Below the pieces are notes generated by a model. That model saw only the letters and a list, made by a program, of their open reading frames with translations, made no database searches and was not told where the DNA came from. From an uncultured Spirochaetales bacterium (lineage in GTDB: Bacteria > Spirochaetota > Spirochaetia > Sphaerochaetales > Sphaerochaetaceae): a stretch of DNA of 64,000 bases. The first letter of the stretch is position 1; the number at the start of each line of letters is the position of its first letter. A program made the translations under genes and the position numbers. Shown in pieces: positions 21,709-31,493 of this stretch. The DNA lies in contig CALXXN010000007.1 of the NCBI GenBank assembly GCA_944392695.1, positions 31,921 to 95,920 on the forward strand. Direction: 5' to 3'.

Positions 21709-22065
21709 ATGGAAACTAAGAAAGGTTATCAGGCTGTCGCCAAGTATCTCATGGTCTCCCCATCGAAGGTCCGCCCTGTCGCTGACCTCGTCAGGGGCAA
21801 GAGCTACCCTGAGGCCGTGGCGGTCCTGGAGGCCATGCCCCAGAAGGGTGCACGCCTCATTTTGAAGGTTCTCAAGTCCGCAGGTGCCAATGCCTTGTAC
21901 ACCAATAGGAAGCTGGATGAGGATTCCCTCTATGTCTCCAAGCTCACCGTCGATGACGGTCCGAGGCTGAAGAGGGTCTGGGCCCGCTCCCATGGAAAGC
22001 GCGACATCCTGCTGAAGAGGATGTCCCACATCACAGTCGTCGTAGATGAAAAGGCAGGTAAGTAA
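21709..22065 (+). CDS. rplV: 50S ribosomal protein L22
   Basis: The 118-residue L22 lines the exit tunnel. Conserved segments are YLMVSPSKVRPVADLVRGK and the end VWARSHGKRDILLKRMSHIT. The ATG at 21709 is 8 bases after AAGG; an in-frame GTG at 21700 would add three residues. The stop codon abuts the rpsC start. Confidence 0.96.
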   Translation: METKKGYQAVAKYLMVSPSKVRPVADLVRGKSYPEAVAVLEAMPQKGARLILKVLKSAGANALYTNRKLDEDSLYVSKLTVDDGPRLKRVWARSHGKRDILLKRMSHITVVVDEKAGK

Positions 22066-22776
22066 ATGGGCCAGAAAGTAAATCCAATTGGACTTAGGTT
22101 GGGGGTCAACAAGACCTGGAAGTCAAAGTGGTATGTCGATCCTAGGGATTACGCCGACACCCTGCACGAGGACCTCGTCCTCCGCAAGGCCCTCCTGGCC
22201 TGCCCAGAGGTCCAGAACGCAGACATCTCCGACGTCGAGATCATCCGCAAGCCCCAGCGCATCACCATGGTGATCGCAACGGCCCGCCCTGGCATCATCA
22301 TTGGCGCCAAGGGTGCCAATGTCGAGAAGCTTGCTGAGAAGATGCAGAAGCTGACCGAGAAGAAGCTCCAGATCAAGATCAAGGAGATCAAGAAGCCTGA
22401 GGTCGATGCCCAGATCATCGCCCAGAACGTCGCCAAGCAGCTGGAGAACAGGGGCGCTTTCCGCCGCATCCTGAAGAACAGCATCTCCCGCGCCATGGCT
22501 GGCGGTGCCCAGGGCATCAAGATCAAGGTCTCCGGCCGTCTCGGTGGTGCCGACATCGCAAGGTCCGAGTGGATGAAGGAGGGCCGTGTCCCACTCCACA
22601 CACTCCGCTCTGACATCGATTATGGTTTCAAGACCGCCAACACCTCTTATGGCGCCATTGGCGTCAAGGTCTGGGTCTTCAATGGTGAGATCTACGCCAA
22701 TGGAGCTCCCGAAGAGGAGGCCGCCGGTGGAGTCGTAAGGAAGAAGGCCGCCCAGGCGGACGCGCCAAGGAGTTAG
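22066..22776 (+). CDS. rpsC: 30S ribosomal protein S3
   Basis: The 236-residue S3 begins [18 protein letters not shown] and has the KH motif [15 protein letters not shown] and a C-terminal domain with the [14 protein letters not shown] block. It lines the mRNA entry tunnel. The ATG directly follows the rplV stop (TAAATG). The C-terminal tail is short. Confidence 0.98.
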   Translation: MGQKVNPIGLRLGVNKTWKSKWYVDPRDYADTLHEDLVLRKALLACPEVQNADISDVEIIRKPQRITMVIATARPGIIIGAKGANVEKLAEKMQKLTEKKLQIKIKEIKKPEVDAQIIAQNVAKQLENRGAFRRILKNSISRAMAGGAQGIKIKVSGRLGGADIARSEWMKEGRVPLHTLRSDIDYGFKTANTSYGAIGVKVWVFNGEIYANGAPEEEAAGGVVRKKAAQADAPRS

Positions 22777-22780
22777 TGTC

Positions 22781-23197
22781 ATGCTTAGCCCCAAGAGAAT
22801 AAAGTTCAGAAAGAAGCAGCGCGGCACGCGCGATGCGGTCGCCCACCGCGGCAACACCCTTTCCTTCGGAGAGTATGGCCTGATGGCCACTGAGCCCAGG
22901 TGGATCACGAACCGCCAGATCGAGGCCGCCCGTGTCGCCATGACCCGTCATATCAAGAGGGGTGGTAAGGTCTGGATCCGCATCTTCCCCGACATGCCCT
23001 ATACAAAGAAGCCCGCTGAGACCAGGCAGGGTAACGGCAAGGGCGCTCCAGAGGGATGGGTCGCAGTCGTCAAGACTGGTGCCATCATGTTTGAGATGAG
23101 CGGTGTCGACGAGCAGCTGGCCCGTGAGGCCCTCCAGCTCGCTGCAAGCAAGCTGCCCATCAAGACGAAGTTCGTCTCGAGGACACCCCAGGAGTGA
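22781..23197 (+). CDS. rplP: 50S ribosomal protein L16
   Basis: The 138-residue L16 begins [18 protein letters not shown] and has [19 protein letters not shown] and MGKG-type loop replaced by [16 protein letters not shown]. It sits near the A site of the 50S subunit. The start is 4 bases after the rpsC stop. Confidence 0.98.
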   Translation: MLSPKRIKFRKKQRGTRDAVAHRGNTLSFGEYGLMATEPRWITNRQIEAARVAMTRHIKRGGKVWIRIFPDMPYTKKPAETRQGNGKGAPEGWVAVVKTGAIMFEMSGVDEQLAREALQLAASKLPIKTKFVSRTPQE

Positions 23198-23201
23198 GAT
23201 T

Positions 23202-23408
23202 ATGAAGAAGAGCATGAAGAAAATGTCCTATAACGAGATGGTCGCCGAGCGCGACAAGCTCCGCAAGGAGCTCCTCAACCTCCGCGTCGAGCAGGTCATG
23301 AGCCACCTCGACAACCCACTGGCCCTCAGGACGGTCAGGAGGGACATCGCCAGGCTCAACACCCTGATCCACGCCCAGGACATCGGCATCAACAAGGCTG
23401 ACAAGTAA
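23202..23408 (+). CDS. rpmC: 50S ribosomal protein L29
   Basis: This 68-residue protein is the helical hairpin L29, next to the tunnel exit. The block ELLNLRVEQVMSHLDNPL followed by RTVRRDIARLNTLI is typical. The ATG at 23202 is 7 bases after AGGAG at the end of rplP. The N-terminus is lysine-rich. Confidence 0.95.
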   Translation: MKKSMKKMSYNEMVAERDKLRKELLNLRVEQVMSHLDNPLALRTVRRDIARLNTLIHAQDIGINKADK

Positions 23409-23420
23409 GAGAGGACGGAG

Positions 23421-23672
23421 ATGGAAGACAGGAAGAAATCATTCACCGGAGTTGTAGTGAGCGACAAGATGGACAAGACCATCGTCGTCCAGGTCACTAA
23501 CAGGACGCTGCATCCTCTCTACAAGAAGTATGTCAACAGCACAAAGAAGTTCAAGGCACATGACGCCAACAACGAGGCCCATGTCGGTGACACGGTCCGC
23601 ATCGTCGAGTGCCGCCACTTCAGCAAGGACAAGTGCTGGAGGCTCGTCCAGATCGTTGAGCGCGCCCGCTAA
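23421..23672 (+). CDS. rpsQ: 30S ribosomal protein S17
   Basis: The 83-residue S17 begins [20 protein letters not shown] and has [18 protein letters not shown] and [17 protein letters not shown]. It is a primary 16S rRNA-binding protein with an OB fold. GGACGGAG precedes the start. Confidence 0.98.
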   Translation: MEDRKKSFTGVVVSDKMDKTIVVQVTNRTLHPLYKKYVNSTKKFKAHDANNEAHVGDTVRIVECRHFSKDKCWRLVQIVERAR

Positions 23673-23683
23673 GGAGATCAGCC

Positions 23684-24049
23684 ATGGTACAGATGCAGAC
23701 TTATTTGAATGTCGCGGACAACAGTGGTGCCAAGAGGGTGCAGTGCATCAAGGTCCTCGGAGGCAGCCACAGGTATGTCGCCAGTGTTGGTGACATCATC
23801 GTCGTCGCCGTCAAGGATGCCCTCCCGAACGGCGCGATCAAGAAGGGTGACGTCCTCAAGGCCGTCATCGTCCGCACAAAGAAGGAATACCGCAGACCTG
23901 ACGGTACGTATATCAGGTTCGATGACAACGCATGCGTTATCATCGACGCCAACAATAACCCGCGCGGCAAGCGCATCTTTGGACCAGTCGCCCGTGAACT
24001 CCGTGACGGCTACATGAAGATCGTCTCGCTGGCGCCGGAAGTGTTGTAG
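23684..24049 (+). CDS. rplN: 50S ribosomal protein L14
   Basis: The 121-residue L14 begins [19 protein letters not shown] and has [19 protein letters not shown] and FGPVARELR. It forms an inter-subunit bridge. AAGGAG precedes the ATG. First gene of the spc-type group. Confidence 0.98.
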   Translation: MVQMQTYLNVADNSGAKRVQCIKVLGGSHRYVASVGDIIVVAVKDALPNGAIKKGDVLKAVIVRTKKEYRRPDGTYIRFDDNACVIIDANNNPRGKRIFGPVARELRDGYMKIVSLAPEVL

Positions 24050-24060
24050 GAGATTAGAGG

Positions 24061-24360
24061 ATGAGACTTAAGAAAAACGACACAGTCAAGATCATCGCCG
24101 GAAAGGACAAGGGCAAGATCGGTAAGATTGTGAAGACCCTCCCATCTGAGGACAGGGTCATCGTCCAGGGGGCCAACATGGTCCACAAGACCATCCGCCG
24201 CAAGAACCAGAACGACCAGGGAGGGATTGTGACAATCGAGGCTCCAATCCATGTCTCCAACGTCGCCCTTGTCAGCAAGGACAAGACGAGCAGGGTCGGT
24301 TATAAGTTCGAGAACGGTAAGAAGGTCCGCTACGCGAAGAAGACAGGAGAGGTGCTTTGA
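24061..24360 (+). CDS. rplX: 50S ribosomal protein L24
   Basis: The 99-residue L24 contains a KOW motif ([19 protein letters not shown]) and is an early assembly protein. GGAG precedes the ATG. Its stop TGA is 2 bases before the proposed ATG of rplE. Confidence 0.97.
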   Translation: MRLKKNDTVKIIAGKDKGKIGKIVKTLPSEDRVIVQGANMVHKTIRRKNQNDQGGIVTIEAPIHVSNVALVSKDKTSRVGYKFENGKKVRYAKKTGEVL

Positions 24361-24362
24361 CC

Positions 24363-24920
24363 ATGGCAGAAGAGAAGTTTGTCCCCAATTTCAAGGTGCG
24401 CTACAAGGAGACTGTCGCTCCTGAGCTCTTCAAGGAGTTCGGCTACTCTTCAGTGATGCAGGTCCCCGCCCTCGAGAAGATTGTCGTCTCTGTCGGTGTC
24501 GGCGAGGCAACAACAAACAAGAAGCTGCTCGACAGCGCCGTCAAGGAGCTTGAGCAGATCACTGGCCAGCATGTCGTCAAGACAAAGGCACGCAAGTCCA
24601 TCGCCAACTTCAAGGTCCGTGAGGGTCAGGAAATCGGCGCCATGGTCACTCTGCGTGGTGACAACATGTGGTACTTCCTTGAGCGCCTCATCTCAATCGC
24701 CCTCCCACGCGTCAAGGACTTCAGGGGTGTCAATCCCAACGCCTTCGACGGTCACGGGAACTATTCCCTCGGTATCACCGAGCAGATCATCTTCCCTGAG
24801 ATCGACTATGACAAGATTGAGCGCGTGAGCGGCCTCAACGTCGCAATCGTCACTACGGCCAGGACCGATGAGGAGGCTTTCGCCCTCCTGAAGAAGCTTG
24901 GCATGCCGTTCGCCAAGTAA
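24363..24920 (+). CDS. rplE: 50S ribosomal protein L5
   Basis: The 185-residue L5 binds 5S rRNA in the central protuberance. NVPALEKIV is represented by [17 protein letters not shown], and [19 protein letters not shown] is diagnostic. ATG 24363 follows AGGTG by 8 bases; a TTG at 24357 overlapping the rplX stop is an alternative start. Confidence 0.96.
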   Translation: MAEEKFVPNFKVRYKETVAPELFKEFGYSSVMQVPALEKIVVSVGVGEATTNKKLLDSAVKELEQITGQHVVKTKARKSIANFKVREGQEIGAMVTLRGDNMWYFLERLISIALPRVKDFRGVNPNAFDGHGNYSLGITEQIIFPEIDYDKIERVSGLNVAIVTTARTDEEAFALLKKLGMPFAK

Positions 24921-24931
24921 GGAGGCTCCAC

Positions 24932-25117
24932 ATGGCAAAGAAGTCTTTGATAGTGAAGTGCAAGAGGGAACCCAAGTTCTCCACACGCAGATACAACCGT
25001 TGCAGGATCTGTGGCCGCCCACGTGGGTACATGCGCAAGTTTGACATGTGCAGGGTGTGCTTCCGCAAGCTCGCAAGCGAAGGCCAGATTCCTGGCGTCA
25101 CGAAGTCCAGCTGGTAG
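24932..25117 (+). CDS. rpsZ: 30S ribosomal protein S14, zinc-binding type
   Basis: The 61-residue protein is the short S14 (type Z). Two CxxC pairs, CRICGRPRG and CRVCFRKLA, bind one zinc ion. The end [11 protein letters not shown] is typical. AAGGAGG precedes the ATG. The long zinc-free S14 was not seen in this window. Confidence 0.97.
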   Translation: MAKKSLIVKCKREPKFSTRRYNRCRICGRPRGYMRKFDMCRVCFRKLASEGQIPGVTKSSW

Positions 25118-25129
25118 GAGGTTGTCAAA

Positions 25130-25528
25130 ATGGCAGTTAGCGATCCAATTGCAGACATGCTGACCAAGATCAGGAATGCAAGTCAGGCTAAGCATGAGAA
25201 GGTGGACATTTCCGCCAGCAAGATGAAGCTCCAGATCGTCAAGATCATGAAGAACGAGGGCTACATCAAGAATTTCAAGAAGATAAACAAGGACAACCTC
25301 CCGGTGATCCGTGTCTATCTCAAGTATGATGAGTCCCAGGCTCCTGTGATCCATGGCCTCAAGCGCATCTCCACTCCTGGTCGCCGTGTCTACAGCGGTT
25401 ACAAGGATATGCCGAGGGTCTACAATGGCTATGGTGTCGTCGTGGTCTCTTCCTCTTCTGGTGTCATCACTGGTAGGAAGGCGGCCGAGAGCAAGGTCGG
25501 TGGCGAGCTGATCTGCTCGATCTGGTAA
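25130..25528 (+). CDS. rpsH: 30S ribosomal protein S8
   Basis: This 132-residue protein begins [17 protein letters not shown] and ends with [17 protein letters not shown] block, here [16 protein letters not shown], and [10 protein letters not shown]8 binds 16S rRNA centrally and represses the spc operon in E. coli. GGAGG precedes the ATG. Confidence 0.98.
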   Translation: MAVSDPIADMLTKIRNASQAKHEKVDISASKMKLQIVKIMKNEGYIKNFKKINKDNLPVIRVYLKYDESQAPVIHGLKRISTPGRRVYSGYKDMPRVYNGYGVVVVSSSSGVITGRKAAESKVGGELICSIW

Positions 25529-25539
25529 GGAGGTTGGAG

Positions 25540-26079
25540 ATGTCACGTATTGGAAAACTCCCTGTCGCCATCCCGGCAGGTGTCAAGGTCGACGTCACAG
25601 ATGGCCTGATCACCGTCACCGGCCCCAAGGGGACACTTACCCAGCCGGTCAGGAAGGAGGTCTCCATCGCAGTCGAGGGTAACGAGGTCATCGTGACCCG
25701 CCACGACGATGAGAAGGAGAGCAGGAGCTACCACGGCCTCTACAGGCAGCTGGTCAACAACATGGTGACCGGTGTCAGCCAGGGCTTCTCCAAGACCCTC
25801 CTGGTCAATGGTGTCGGCTACAGGGCAGAGCTTAAGGACAAGATCCTCACACTCGCCCTTGGTTATTCGACCCAGATCGACTACATCGTCCCTGAGGGCA
25901 TCCAGGCCGCCGTCGACGGAAACAAGATCACCATCTCCGGCATCAGCAAGGAGAGGGTGGGCCAGGTCTGCGCTGAAATCCGCAGCCTGCGCGGACCCGA
26001 ACCTTACAAGGGCAAGGGCATCAAGTATGAGACCGAGACTATCCGCCGCAAGGTTGGTAAGTCTGGTGGCAAGAAGTGA
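25540..26079 (+). CDS. rplF: 50S ribosomal protein L6
   Basis: The 179-residue L6 begins [17 protein letters not shown] and has two repeated beta-sheet domains, with [15 protein letters not shown] near the end. AAGGAGG ends 6 bases before ATG 25540; a TTG two codons earlier opens the frame but is less likely. Confidence 0.97.
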   Translation: MSRIGKLPVAIPAGVKVDVTDGLITVTGPKGTLTQPVRKEVSIAVEGNEVIVTRHDDEKESRSYHGLYRQLVNNMVTGVSQGFSKTLLVNGVGYRAELKDKILTLALGYSTQIDYIVPEGIQAAVDGNKITISGISKERVGQVCAEIRSLRGPEPYKGKGIKYETETIRRKVGKSGGKK

Positions 26080-26091
26080 GGATAGGTCCAG

Positions 26092-26451
26092 ATGAACAGG
26101 ATTGTCGATAAGAACCGCAAGCTTGCCAAGCGCAAGGCACATATCAGGAAGAGGGTCTCCGGTACTCCGGAGCGCCCCAGGATGACGGTCTTCAGGAGCA
26201 ACATGCACATGTATGTCCAGGTCATCGATGATACAGAGGGTAGGACACTTGTCTCAGCTTCGACTCTCGAGGCTGCGCTCAAGGACCTCCGCAACTGTGT
26301 CGCCGATGCTACCAAGCTCGGAGAGGCCATCGGTAAGCGCTGTCTGGAGAAGAACATCGACAAGGTGGTCTTCGACCGCAATGGCTACATCTACCATGGC
26401 ATAGTCAAGGCCATCGCCGATGGGGCCCGCTCAGCCGGCGTCAAGTTCTAA
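26092..26451 (+). CDS. rplR: 50S ribosomal protein L18
   Basis: The 119-residue L18 has [19 protein letters not shown] and the end [16 protein letters not shown]. It binds 5S rRNA with L5. A GAGGAT-type site precedes the ATG. Confidence 0.97.
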   Translation: MNRIVDKNRKLAKRKAHIRKRVSGTPERPRMTVFRSNMHMYVQVIDDTEGRTLVSASTLEAALKDLRNCVADATKLGEAIGKRCLEKNIDKVVFDRNGYIYHGIVKAIADGARSAGVKF

Positions 26452-26461
26452 GGGGATTGAG

Positions 26462-26971
26462 ATGGACAGACAGCAGAAAGATAAGGAAGTCAAAGACGGG
26501 TACGTGGAAAAGCTCATCAAGATCAACCGCGTCACGAAGGTCGTCAAGGGTGGTAAGAACTTCTCGTTCTCAGCCCTGGTCGTCGTCGGATACGGTGATG
26601 GAAGAGTGGGTTATGGTTTCGGTAAGGCGAATGATGTCACCGATGCCATCCGCAAGGCTACAGAGAAGGCCAAGGCCCATCTGATCACAGTCCCGATGCA
26701 GGGTTCCACCATCCCACACGAGATGCTTGGCAAGTACAAGAGCGCCAGCGTCCTGGTCCGCCCAGCTGTTCCTGGCACGGGCGTCATCGCTGGTGGTGCG
26801 GTCAAGGCTGTCGCTGATGCTGCAGGAATCAAGGACATGCTCAGCAAGAGCCTCGGTTCCAAGAACAACATCAACACGGTCAAGGCCACCTTCGACGCTT
26901 TCGAGCATCTCTTCGATGCCAAGGAAGTCGCAAAGAACAGGGGCAAGTCCCTTAGCGAGATGTGGAGTTGA
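26462..26971 (+). CDS. rpsE: 30S ribosomal protein S5
   Basis: The 169-residue S5 has the N-terminal dsRNA-binding fold (INRVTKVVKGGKNFSFSALV) and the block GRVGYGFGKANDV, followed by GVIAGGAVKAVADAAGI. It affects decoding fidelity. The ATG at 26462 follows GGGG; the earlier start lies inside rplR. Confidence 0.97.
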   Translation: MDRQQKDKEVKDGYVEKLIKINRVTKVVKGGKNFSFSALVVVGYGDGRVGYGFGKANDVTDAIRKATEKAKAHLITVPMQGSTIPHEMLGKYKSASVLVRPAVPGTGVIAGGAVKAVADAAGIKDMLSKSLGSKNNINTVKATFDAFEHLFDAKEVAKNRGKSLSEMWS

Positions 26972-26973
26972 AA

Positions 26974-27159
26974 ATGGCTGAGAAGAACATTAAAATCACT
27001 TTGGTCCGCTCGGTCGCAGGTAGCACGCCCCGCCAGAGGGCCACTGTCAAGGGACTGGGCTTGGGCAAGATGCACAGCTCTGTCGTTCAGGCGGCCACAC
27101 CTTCCATCCTTGGAATGGTCCGCACTGTCGCCCACATGGTGAAGGTTGAGGAGATTTAA
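26974..27159 (+). CDS. rpmD: 50S ribosomal protein L30
   Basis: The 61-residue L30 has the pattern IKITLVRSVAGSTPRQRATV, then LGLGKMHSSVVQ. The ATG at 26974, just after the rpsE stop, follows GTGGAG. L30 is not universal in bacteria, but it is in its usual place. Confidence 0.96.
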   Translation: MAEKNIKITLVRSVAGSTPRQRATVKGLGLGKMHSSVVQAATPSILGMVRTVAHMVKVEEI

Positions 27160-27160
27160 G

Positions 27161-27592
27161 ATGGCACAGATCAAGGCACCAGCCGGTGCTAATAGGAAGA
27201 AGACCATCGTTGGTCGCGGCGCCTCCAGCAAGGGCCGCGCCTGCGGTCGTGGTCATGACGGACAGAACAGCCGCTCCGGCGGTGGTGTCCGCCTTGGGTT
27301 CGAAGGCGGCCAGATGCCTCTCTACAGGCGTGTGGCCCGCCGTGGCTTCACTAACGCCCCCTTCAAGGTGAGCTATGTGCCACTCTCCCTCTCAGTCCTT
27401 GATTCCGCCTTCGCAGAGGGCGAGGTCGTAACGCTCGACAGCCTCAAGGCCAAGGGCATCGTCAAGGGTAAGGATGTCCAGGTCAAGGTCCTGGCCAACG
27501 GAGAGCTCACACACGCGCTCACGATCGAGGGTCTCAAGCTTTCCGCTTCCGCCAAGGAGGCTGTTGAGAAGGCCGGAGGCTCCGTCAAATAA
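27161..27592 (+). CDS. rplO: 50S ribosomal protein L15
   Basis: The 143-residue L15 has the glycine-rich N-terminal region (GRGASSKGRACGRGHDGQ) and GFEGGQMPLYRRVARRGF. The ATG at 27161 follows GAGGAG, immediately after rpmD. secY follows after 11 bases. Confidence 0.97.
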   Translation: MAQIKAPAGANRKKTIVGRGASSKGRACGRGHDGQNSRSGGGVRLGFEGGQMPLYRRVARRGFTNAPFKVSYVPLSLSVLDSAFAEGEVVTLDSLKAKGIVKGKDVQVKVLANGELTHALTIEGLKLSASAKEAVEKAGGSVK

Positions 27593-27603
27593 AGAAGGTA
27601 GTC

Positions 27604-28920
27604 ATGTCGAACTCACTTGTTGATATGATGAGGATGAAGGACGTCCGGAAGAAGGTCCTGGTGACGATCGGCTTGCTTATAGTAAGCCGCATCGGCACTG
27701 TCATACCTATCCCCGGTATCGATCCTGTCATGCTCGAAGCCTATTTCCTGTCCTCTGCACAGAGCACGACGATAGGCTTCACTGAATATCTGAACTTCTT
27801 CTCAGGCGGTGCCTTCAGCAACTTCAGCCTGTTCATGCTGGGTGTAATGCCTTATATCAGCACCCAGATCATCGTACAGCTGCTGATGCTTGTTGTCCCA
27901 TCGCTTAAGAAGCTCGCCCAGGATCCCCAGGGGGCAAGGAAGGTCCAGCAGTACACGAGATACGGCACCATCGTCGTCTGTCTCATCCAGTCCTTTGCTG
28001 TGACCGTCTATGCCACCAGCATCCCGCAGGCGATTGTGATGGGCCGCGTGCCCTTCACCCTGATCGCGATGATCACTGTCACCGCCGGTTCGATGTTCCT
28101 CGTCTGGCTGGGAGACAAGATCACGCAGTATGGTGTCGGCAATGGTATCTCATTGCTGATCGCCGCTGGTATCGTGGCTAGGATGCCGAGCGCGTTCTCG
28201 ACGCTTTTCTCCTCGATTTCCGCTGGAACCCTCAGCTGGGTCGCAGTCCTTGTCGTCATCGTGATGTACGTCTTCGTCGTCATCATGGTCGTCTACGAGG
28301 AGAAGGGAATGAGGAAGATTCCTGTCAAGTACGCCAAGCGCGTTGTTGGCAACAAGATGTACCAGGGTGGTTCGAACTTCATGCCGTTCAAAATCAACCC
28401 TAGTGGTGTCATCCCTGTCATCTTCGCTTCGGCCCTGCTTTCGTTCCCCTTGCAGATCGCGACGAGCCTTGCTCCGAACGTGGGCTGGCTGAGTGCGGTC
28501 GCCAATTTCCTCAATCCACAGGGCGCCCCCTATCTGATCATCTACACCCTGTTGATAATAGGTTTTGCATTCTTCTATACTCAGATCAGCCTGAATCCTG
28601 AGGAGATTGCGAAGAACATAAGGGATAACGGTGGCTCCATTCCATCATGTAGCAATGAGAATATGGAGAAGTACCTCAGGAAGGTCCTCAACAGGATCGT
28701 CCTCCCTGGTTCTTTGTTCCTCGCCTTCATCGCACTGATCCCGACGTTGATCCAGAAGTTCTTCAACTTCCCAGCCAATGTCGCGATGCTCTTTGGTGGT
28801 ACATCACTGATCATCATGGTCGGTGTCTGCCTTGAGACAGTGCGCCAGCTTGATTCACTGATGAAGCTGCATCACCATGACGGTTTTATGACCACGGGTC
28901 GTAAGATCAAGAAAATTTAG
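27604..28920 (+). CDS. secY: Preprotein translocase subunit SecY
   Basis: The 438-residue protein has about ten membrane segments and is the pore of the Sec export channel. Typical segments are PGIDPVMLEAYF near the N-terminus, FSLFMLGVMPYISTQIIVQL, and the cytoplasmic loop KRVVGNKMYQGGSNFMPFK. SecE is encoded at 3507; secG was not seen. The start follows AAGG. adk, map and infA, which often follow secY, are absent; rpmJ comes next. Confidence 0.98.
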   Translation: MSNSLVDMMRMKDVRKKVLVTIGLLIVSRIGTVIPIPGIDPVMLEAYFLSSAQSTTIGFTEYLNFFSGGAFSNFSLFMLGVMPYISTQIIVQLLMLVVPSLKKLAQDPQGARKVQQYTRYGTIVVCLIQSFAVTVYATSIPQAIVMGRVPFTLIAMITVTAGSMFLVWLGDKITQYGVGNGISLLIAAGIVARMPSAFSTLFSSISAGTLSWVAVLVVIVMYVFVVIMVVYEEKGMRKIPVKYAKRVVGNKMYQGGSNFMPFKINPSGVIPVIFASALLSFPLQIATSLAPNVGWLSAVANFLNPQGAPYLIIYTLLIIGFAFFYTQISLNPEEIAKNIRDNGGSIPSCSNENMEKYLRKVLNRIVLPGSLFLAFIALIPTLIQKFFNFPANVAMLFGGTSLIIMVGVCLETVRQLDSLMKLHHHDGFMTTGRKIKKI

Positions 28921-28932
28921 GAGTTTTACACT

Positions 28933-29049
28933 ATGAAGGTTAGAGCAAGTGTCAAACCAATCTGTGACAAGTGCAAGGTGATCAGGCGCCACGGAGTTGT
29001 CCGCATCGTCTGCGAGAACCCCAAGCACAAGCAGAGACAGAAAGGCTAG
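28933..29049 (+). CDS. rpmJ: 50S ribosomal protein L36
   Basis: A 38-residue frame begins [15 protein letters not shown] and ends [10 protein letters not shown]. The zinc ligands CxxC, then C and H (CDKC, VCENPKH), are complete, so this is the zinc-binding form of L36. AGGAG lies shortly upstream, after the secY stop. Confidence 0.95.
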   Translation: MKVRASVKPICDKCKVIRRHGVVRIVCENPKHKQRQKG

Positions 29050-29062
29050 GAGGCAAAGGAAT

Positions 29063-29428
29063 ATGGCACGTATCGCAGGTGTCGACCTGCCGAACAAGGC
29101 AGTCAAAATCGCCCTGACTTACATCTACGGAATCGGCAGGACCTCCGCCATGGAGATCTGCACGAAGACGAATATCGACCCAGACGTGAGGATCAACACA
29201 CTCAGTGCTGATGATGTCGCCCTCCTCAGGAAGGTCATCGAAGACGAGTACAAGATCGAGGGTCATCTCAGGACCGAGGTCGCGCTGAACATCAAGCGCC
29301 TGATGGACATCGGCTGCTATCGCGGCCTCCGTCACAGGAAGGGCCTTCCTGTCCGTGGGCAGAGGACAAAGACCAACGCCCGCACCCGCAAGGGCAAGAA
29401 GAAGACCGTCGCTGGAAAGAAGAAATAA
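29063..29428 (+). CDS. rpsM: 30S ribosomal protein S13
   Basis: The 121-residue S13 begins [18 protein letters not shown] and has [10 protein letters not shown] and the block [19 protein letters not shown] with a lysine-rich end. It contacts tRNA and L5 across the subunit interface. GGAGG precedes the ATG. Confidence 0.98.
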   Translation: MARIAGVDLPNKAVKIALTYIYGIGRTSAMEICTKTNIDPDVRINTLSADDVALLRKVIEDEYKIEGHLRTEVALNIKRLMDIGCYRGLRHRKGLPVRGQRTKTNARTRKGKKKTVAGKKK

Positions 29429-29446
29429 GGGACGTTTGGGAAGAAT

Positions 29447-29824
29447 ATGGCTACACAGAAGAGAAAAGTCAAAAAGACTGTCATTGAGGGTAATGTCTAT
29501 ATCCAGGCGACCTTCAACAACACCATCATCACCATCACGGACCTCGCTGGTAACGCCCTCTCCTGGGCTTCTGCTGGTGGCATGGGTTTCAGGGGCGCCA
29601 AGAAGTCCACTCCCTATGCTGCGCAGACGACTTGTGAGAGCGCCGCACGCAAGGCCATGGATTACGGTCTCAAGAGTGTCAATGTCTATGTGAAGGGACC
29701 CGGTGTCGGACGCGAGAGCGCCATCAGGACACTTGGTGTGCTCGGACTCAAGGTCCGCACTATCCGTGACGTCACGCCTATCCCGCACAATGGCTGCCGC
29801 CCCCGCAAGACCCGCCGCGTCTGA
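29447..29824 (+). CDS. rpsK: 30S ribosomal protein S11
   Basis: The 125-residue S11 has [20 protein letters not shown] and the end [29 protein letters not shown]. It lies on the 30S platform. In many bacteria rpsD follows, but here two hairpins and rpoA follow instead. Confidence 0.98.
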   Translation: MATQKRKVKKTVIEGNVYIQATFNNTIITITDLAGNALSWASAGGMGFRGAKKSTPYAAQTTCESAARKAMDYGLKSVNVYVKGPGVGRESAIRTLGVLGLKVRTIRDVTPIPHNGCRPRKTRRV

Positions 29825-29858
29825 TGTGGAAGCACGGCTCCGGCCGTGCACCCCATCA
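29822..29858 (+). other. Long hairpin between rpsK and rpoA
   Basis: TGATG (29822-29826) pairs with CATCA (29854-29858) around an inner stem GCACGGC/GCCGTGC with loop TCCG (29832-29849). It begins at the rpsK stop codon. No T-tract follows; a feedback or processing site before rpoA is possible. Confidence 0.5.
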
Positions 29859-29861
29859 GGG

Positions 29862-29878
29862 GCCGTTCGTTGAACGGC
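29862..29878 (+). other. Second hairpin before rpoA
   Basis: GCCGTTC and GAACGGC form seven perfect pairs with loop GTT, only 22 bases before rpoA. Together with the preceding hairpin it makes a compact structured leader for rpoA-rplQ. Confidence 0.5.
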
Positions 29879-29900
29879 TCAGACCAAACAAGGAGTAATC

Positions 29901-30959
29901 ATGGCACGTAAAAACCTTCTTAAGGGTTTCAAGAGACCTACTGGCATCACTTATGACCATAACGTCTCGGATCCCAAGTACGGGAAGTTCATCGCCTATC
30001 CCTTTGAGAGGGGCTATGGCACGACGGTCGGCAATACGCTGCGCCGTGTGCTCCTGTCCTCAATCCAGGGCTATGCCGTGACTGCCGTCCAGTTCACGAC
30101 CTTCTCATCAGAGGGCCGCGAGCCACATCTGGTCACCAGCGAGTATGAATCCATCCCCGGCGTCAGGGAGGACATCGCGGACATCGTCGCCGCCTTGAAG
30201 CGTCTTGAGATCTCCATGCCTGAGGATAGCGAGGGCACGACGCTCACCATCAGCTGCCAGGGCCCCGGCATCATCACCGGCAAGGACCTGGAGAGGGACA
30301 TGGTCACCATCATGAATCCTGAGCTTGAGCTCTTCACGATGATGGAGGACTGCAACCTCGAGATGGTCGTCGAGATCAACCTCGGCCGTGGCTACGTCCC
30401 TTCCGAACTCAACGAGAAGTATGTCGAAGAGCCCGGCGTCATCGCCGTCGACGCCTTCTTCTCACCTGTGAAGAAGGTCAAGTACTCCATTGAGCCGACC
30501 CGTGTCGGTCAGAGGAACGACTACGACAAGTTGATCCTCGAAATCACGACCGATGGCACGATCTCCCCTGAGAACGCACTTGCCCAGGCCGCAAAGATCA
30601 TCAAGGAGCACTTCACGATCTTCATCAACTTCGATGAGAGCCAGGTGTCGAGCAACGAGGACGTCGATGAGGAAGAGGCCAGGGTCCGCAAGATCCTTGA
30701 CACACCAGTTGAGGAGCTTGAGCTCACGGTCCGTTCCTCCAACTGCCTCAAGAACGCCAACATCAAGACAATCGGGGACCTGACGAAGAAGACTGAGGAC
30801 GAGATCGCCAAGACCCGCAACTTCGGCAAGAAGTCGCTTTCGGAGATCAAGGAGAAGCTCAAGGAGTGGAACCTCTCCCTTGGCATGACCGACTACAGTG
30901 TTCTGAAGAATGCGATAAAAGTCCCAGAGACAAAGGAAGAAAACGACAATGAAGCATAG
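29901..30959 (+). CDS. rpoA: DNA-directed RNA polymerase subunit alpha
   Basis: The 352-residue alpha subunit has the N-terminal assembly domain ([18 protein letters not shown]) and a C-terminal domain with [20 protein letters not shown] and [14 protein letters not shown], which contacts upstream promoter DNA and activators. AAGGAG precedes the ATG. It overlaps rplQ by 11 bases. Confidence 0.98.
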   Translation: MARKNLLKGFKRPTGITYDHNVSDPKYGKFIAYPFERGYGTTVGNTLRRVLLSSIQGYAVTAVQFTTFSSEGREPHLVTSEYESIPGVREDIADIVAALKRLEISMPEDSEGTTLTISCQGPGIITGKDLERDMVTIMNPELELFTMMEDCNLEMVVEINLGRGYVPSELNEKYVEEPGVIAVDAFFSPVKKVKYSIEPTRVGQRNDYDKLILEITTDGTISPENALAQAAKIIKEHFTIFINFDESQVSSNEDVDEEEARVRKILDTPVEELELTVRSSNCLKNANIKTIGDLTKKTEDEIAKTRNFGKKSLSEIKEKLKEWNLSLGMTDYSVLKNAIKVPETKEENDNEA

Positions 30960-31356
30960 GATTGGTTTCAATGCGCTGTCCAGGAAGTCGAGTCAGCGCA
31001 AGGCGCTCAAGCGCAACATGGTCACATCCCTCTTCCGCTATGAGAGAATTGAGACCACTAAGGCAAAGGCTCTTGAAGTGAGGCGCATGGCAGAGAAGAT
31101 GATCACACGCGCGAAGGTGGACAGTGTCCACAACCGCCGTGAGGTCGCCAAATATGTCTACGATGAAGCCATCGTCGCCAAGCTCTTCAACGAGATCGCA
31201 CCTCTTTTCCAGGACCGCAATGGCGGTTACACCAGGATCCTCAAGACCGGTACAAGGCTGAATGACGCTGCCGAGATGGTCATTCTCGAGCTCGTCGAGA
31301 AGACCGAGAAGAAGGAATCCAAGGCTGACAAGAAGTCCAAGAAGAAGGACGCTTGA
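30949..31356 (+). CDS. rplQ: 50S ribosomal protein L17
   Basis: The 135-residue L17 begins [20 protein letters not shown] and has [19 protein letters not shown] and the end of the conserved core at [20 protein letters not shown] lysine/glutamate-rich tail follows. It overlaps rpoA by 11 bases and closes the long tuf-to-rplQ unit. Confidence 0.98.
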   Translation: MKHRIGFNALSRKSSQRKALKRNMVTSLFRYERIETTKAKALEVRRMAEKMITRAKVDSVHNRREVAKYVYDEAIVAKLFNEIAPLFQDRNGGYTRILKTGTRLNDAAEMVILELVEKTEKKESKADKKSKKKDA

Positions 31357-31382
31357 AGTCCAGACAGGCACCACGCCTGAAG

Positions 31383-31408
31383 CCGCCACGACCGTGGCGG
31401 TTTTTTTT
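31383..31408 (+). terminator. Rho-independent terminator after rplQ
   Basis: A perfect 7-bp stem CCGCCAC/GTGGCGG with loop GACC is followed by eight T. It is the clearest terminator in the window and ends the ribosomal protein cluster. Confidence 0.93.
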
Positions 31409-31435
31409 GCCCCCTGCACACTTTGTAAACCTGCC

Positions 31436-31464
31436 TTGACCTAGGCATTATGGACGGTTATCAT
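31436..31464 (+). promoter_or_regulatory. Probable rny promoter
   Basis: TTGACC (31436-31441) and TATCAT (31459-31464) are 17 bases apart, just after the rplQ terminator. Transcription would start near 31471, about 23 bases before the rny ATG, leaving room for its GGGAGG site. Confidence 0.7.
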
Positions 31465-31493
31465 ATATCTCACCAAACTCAGGGAGGTCTATA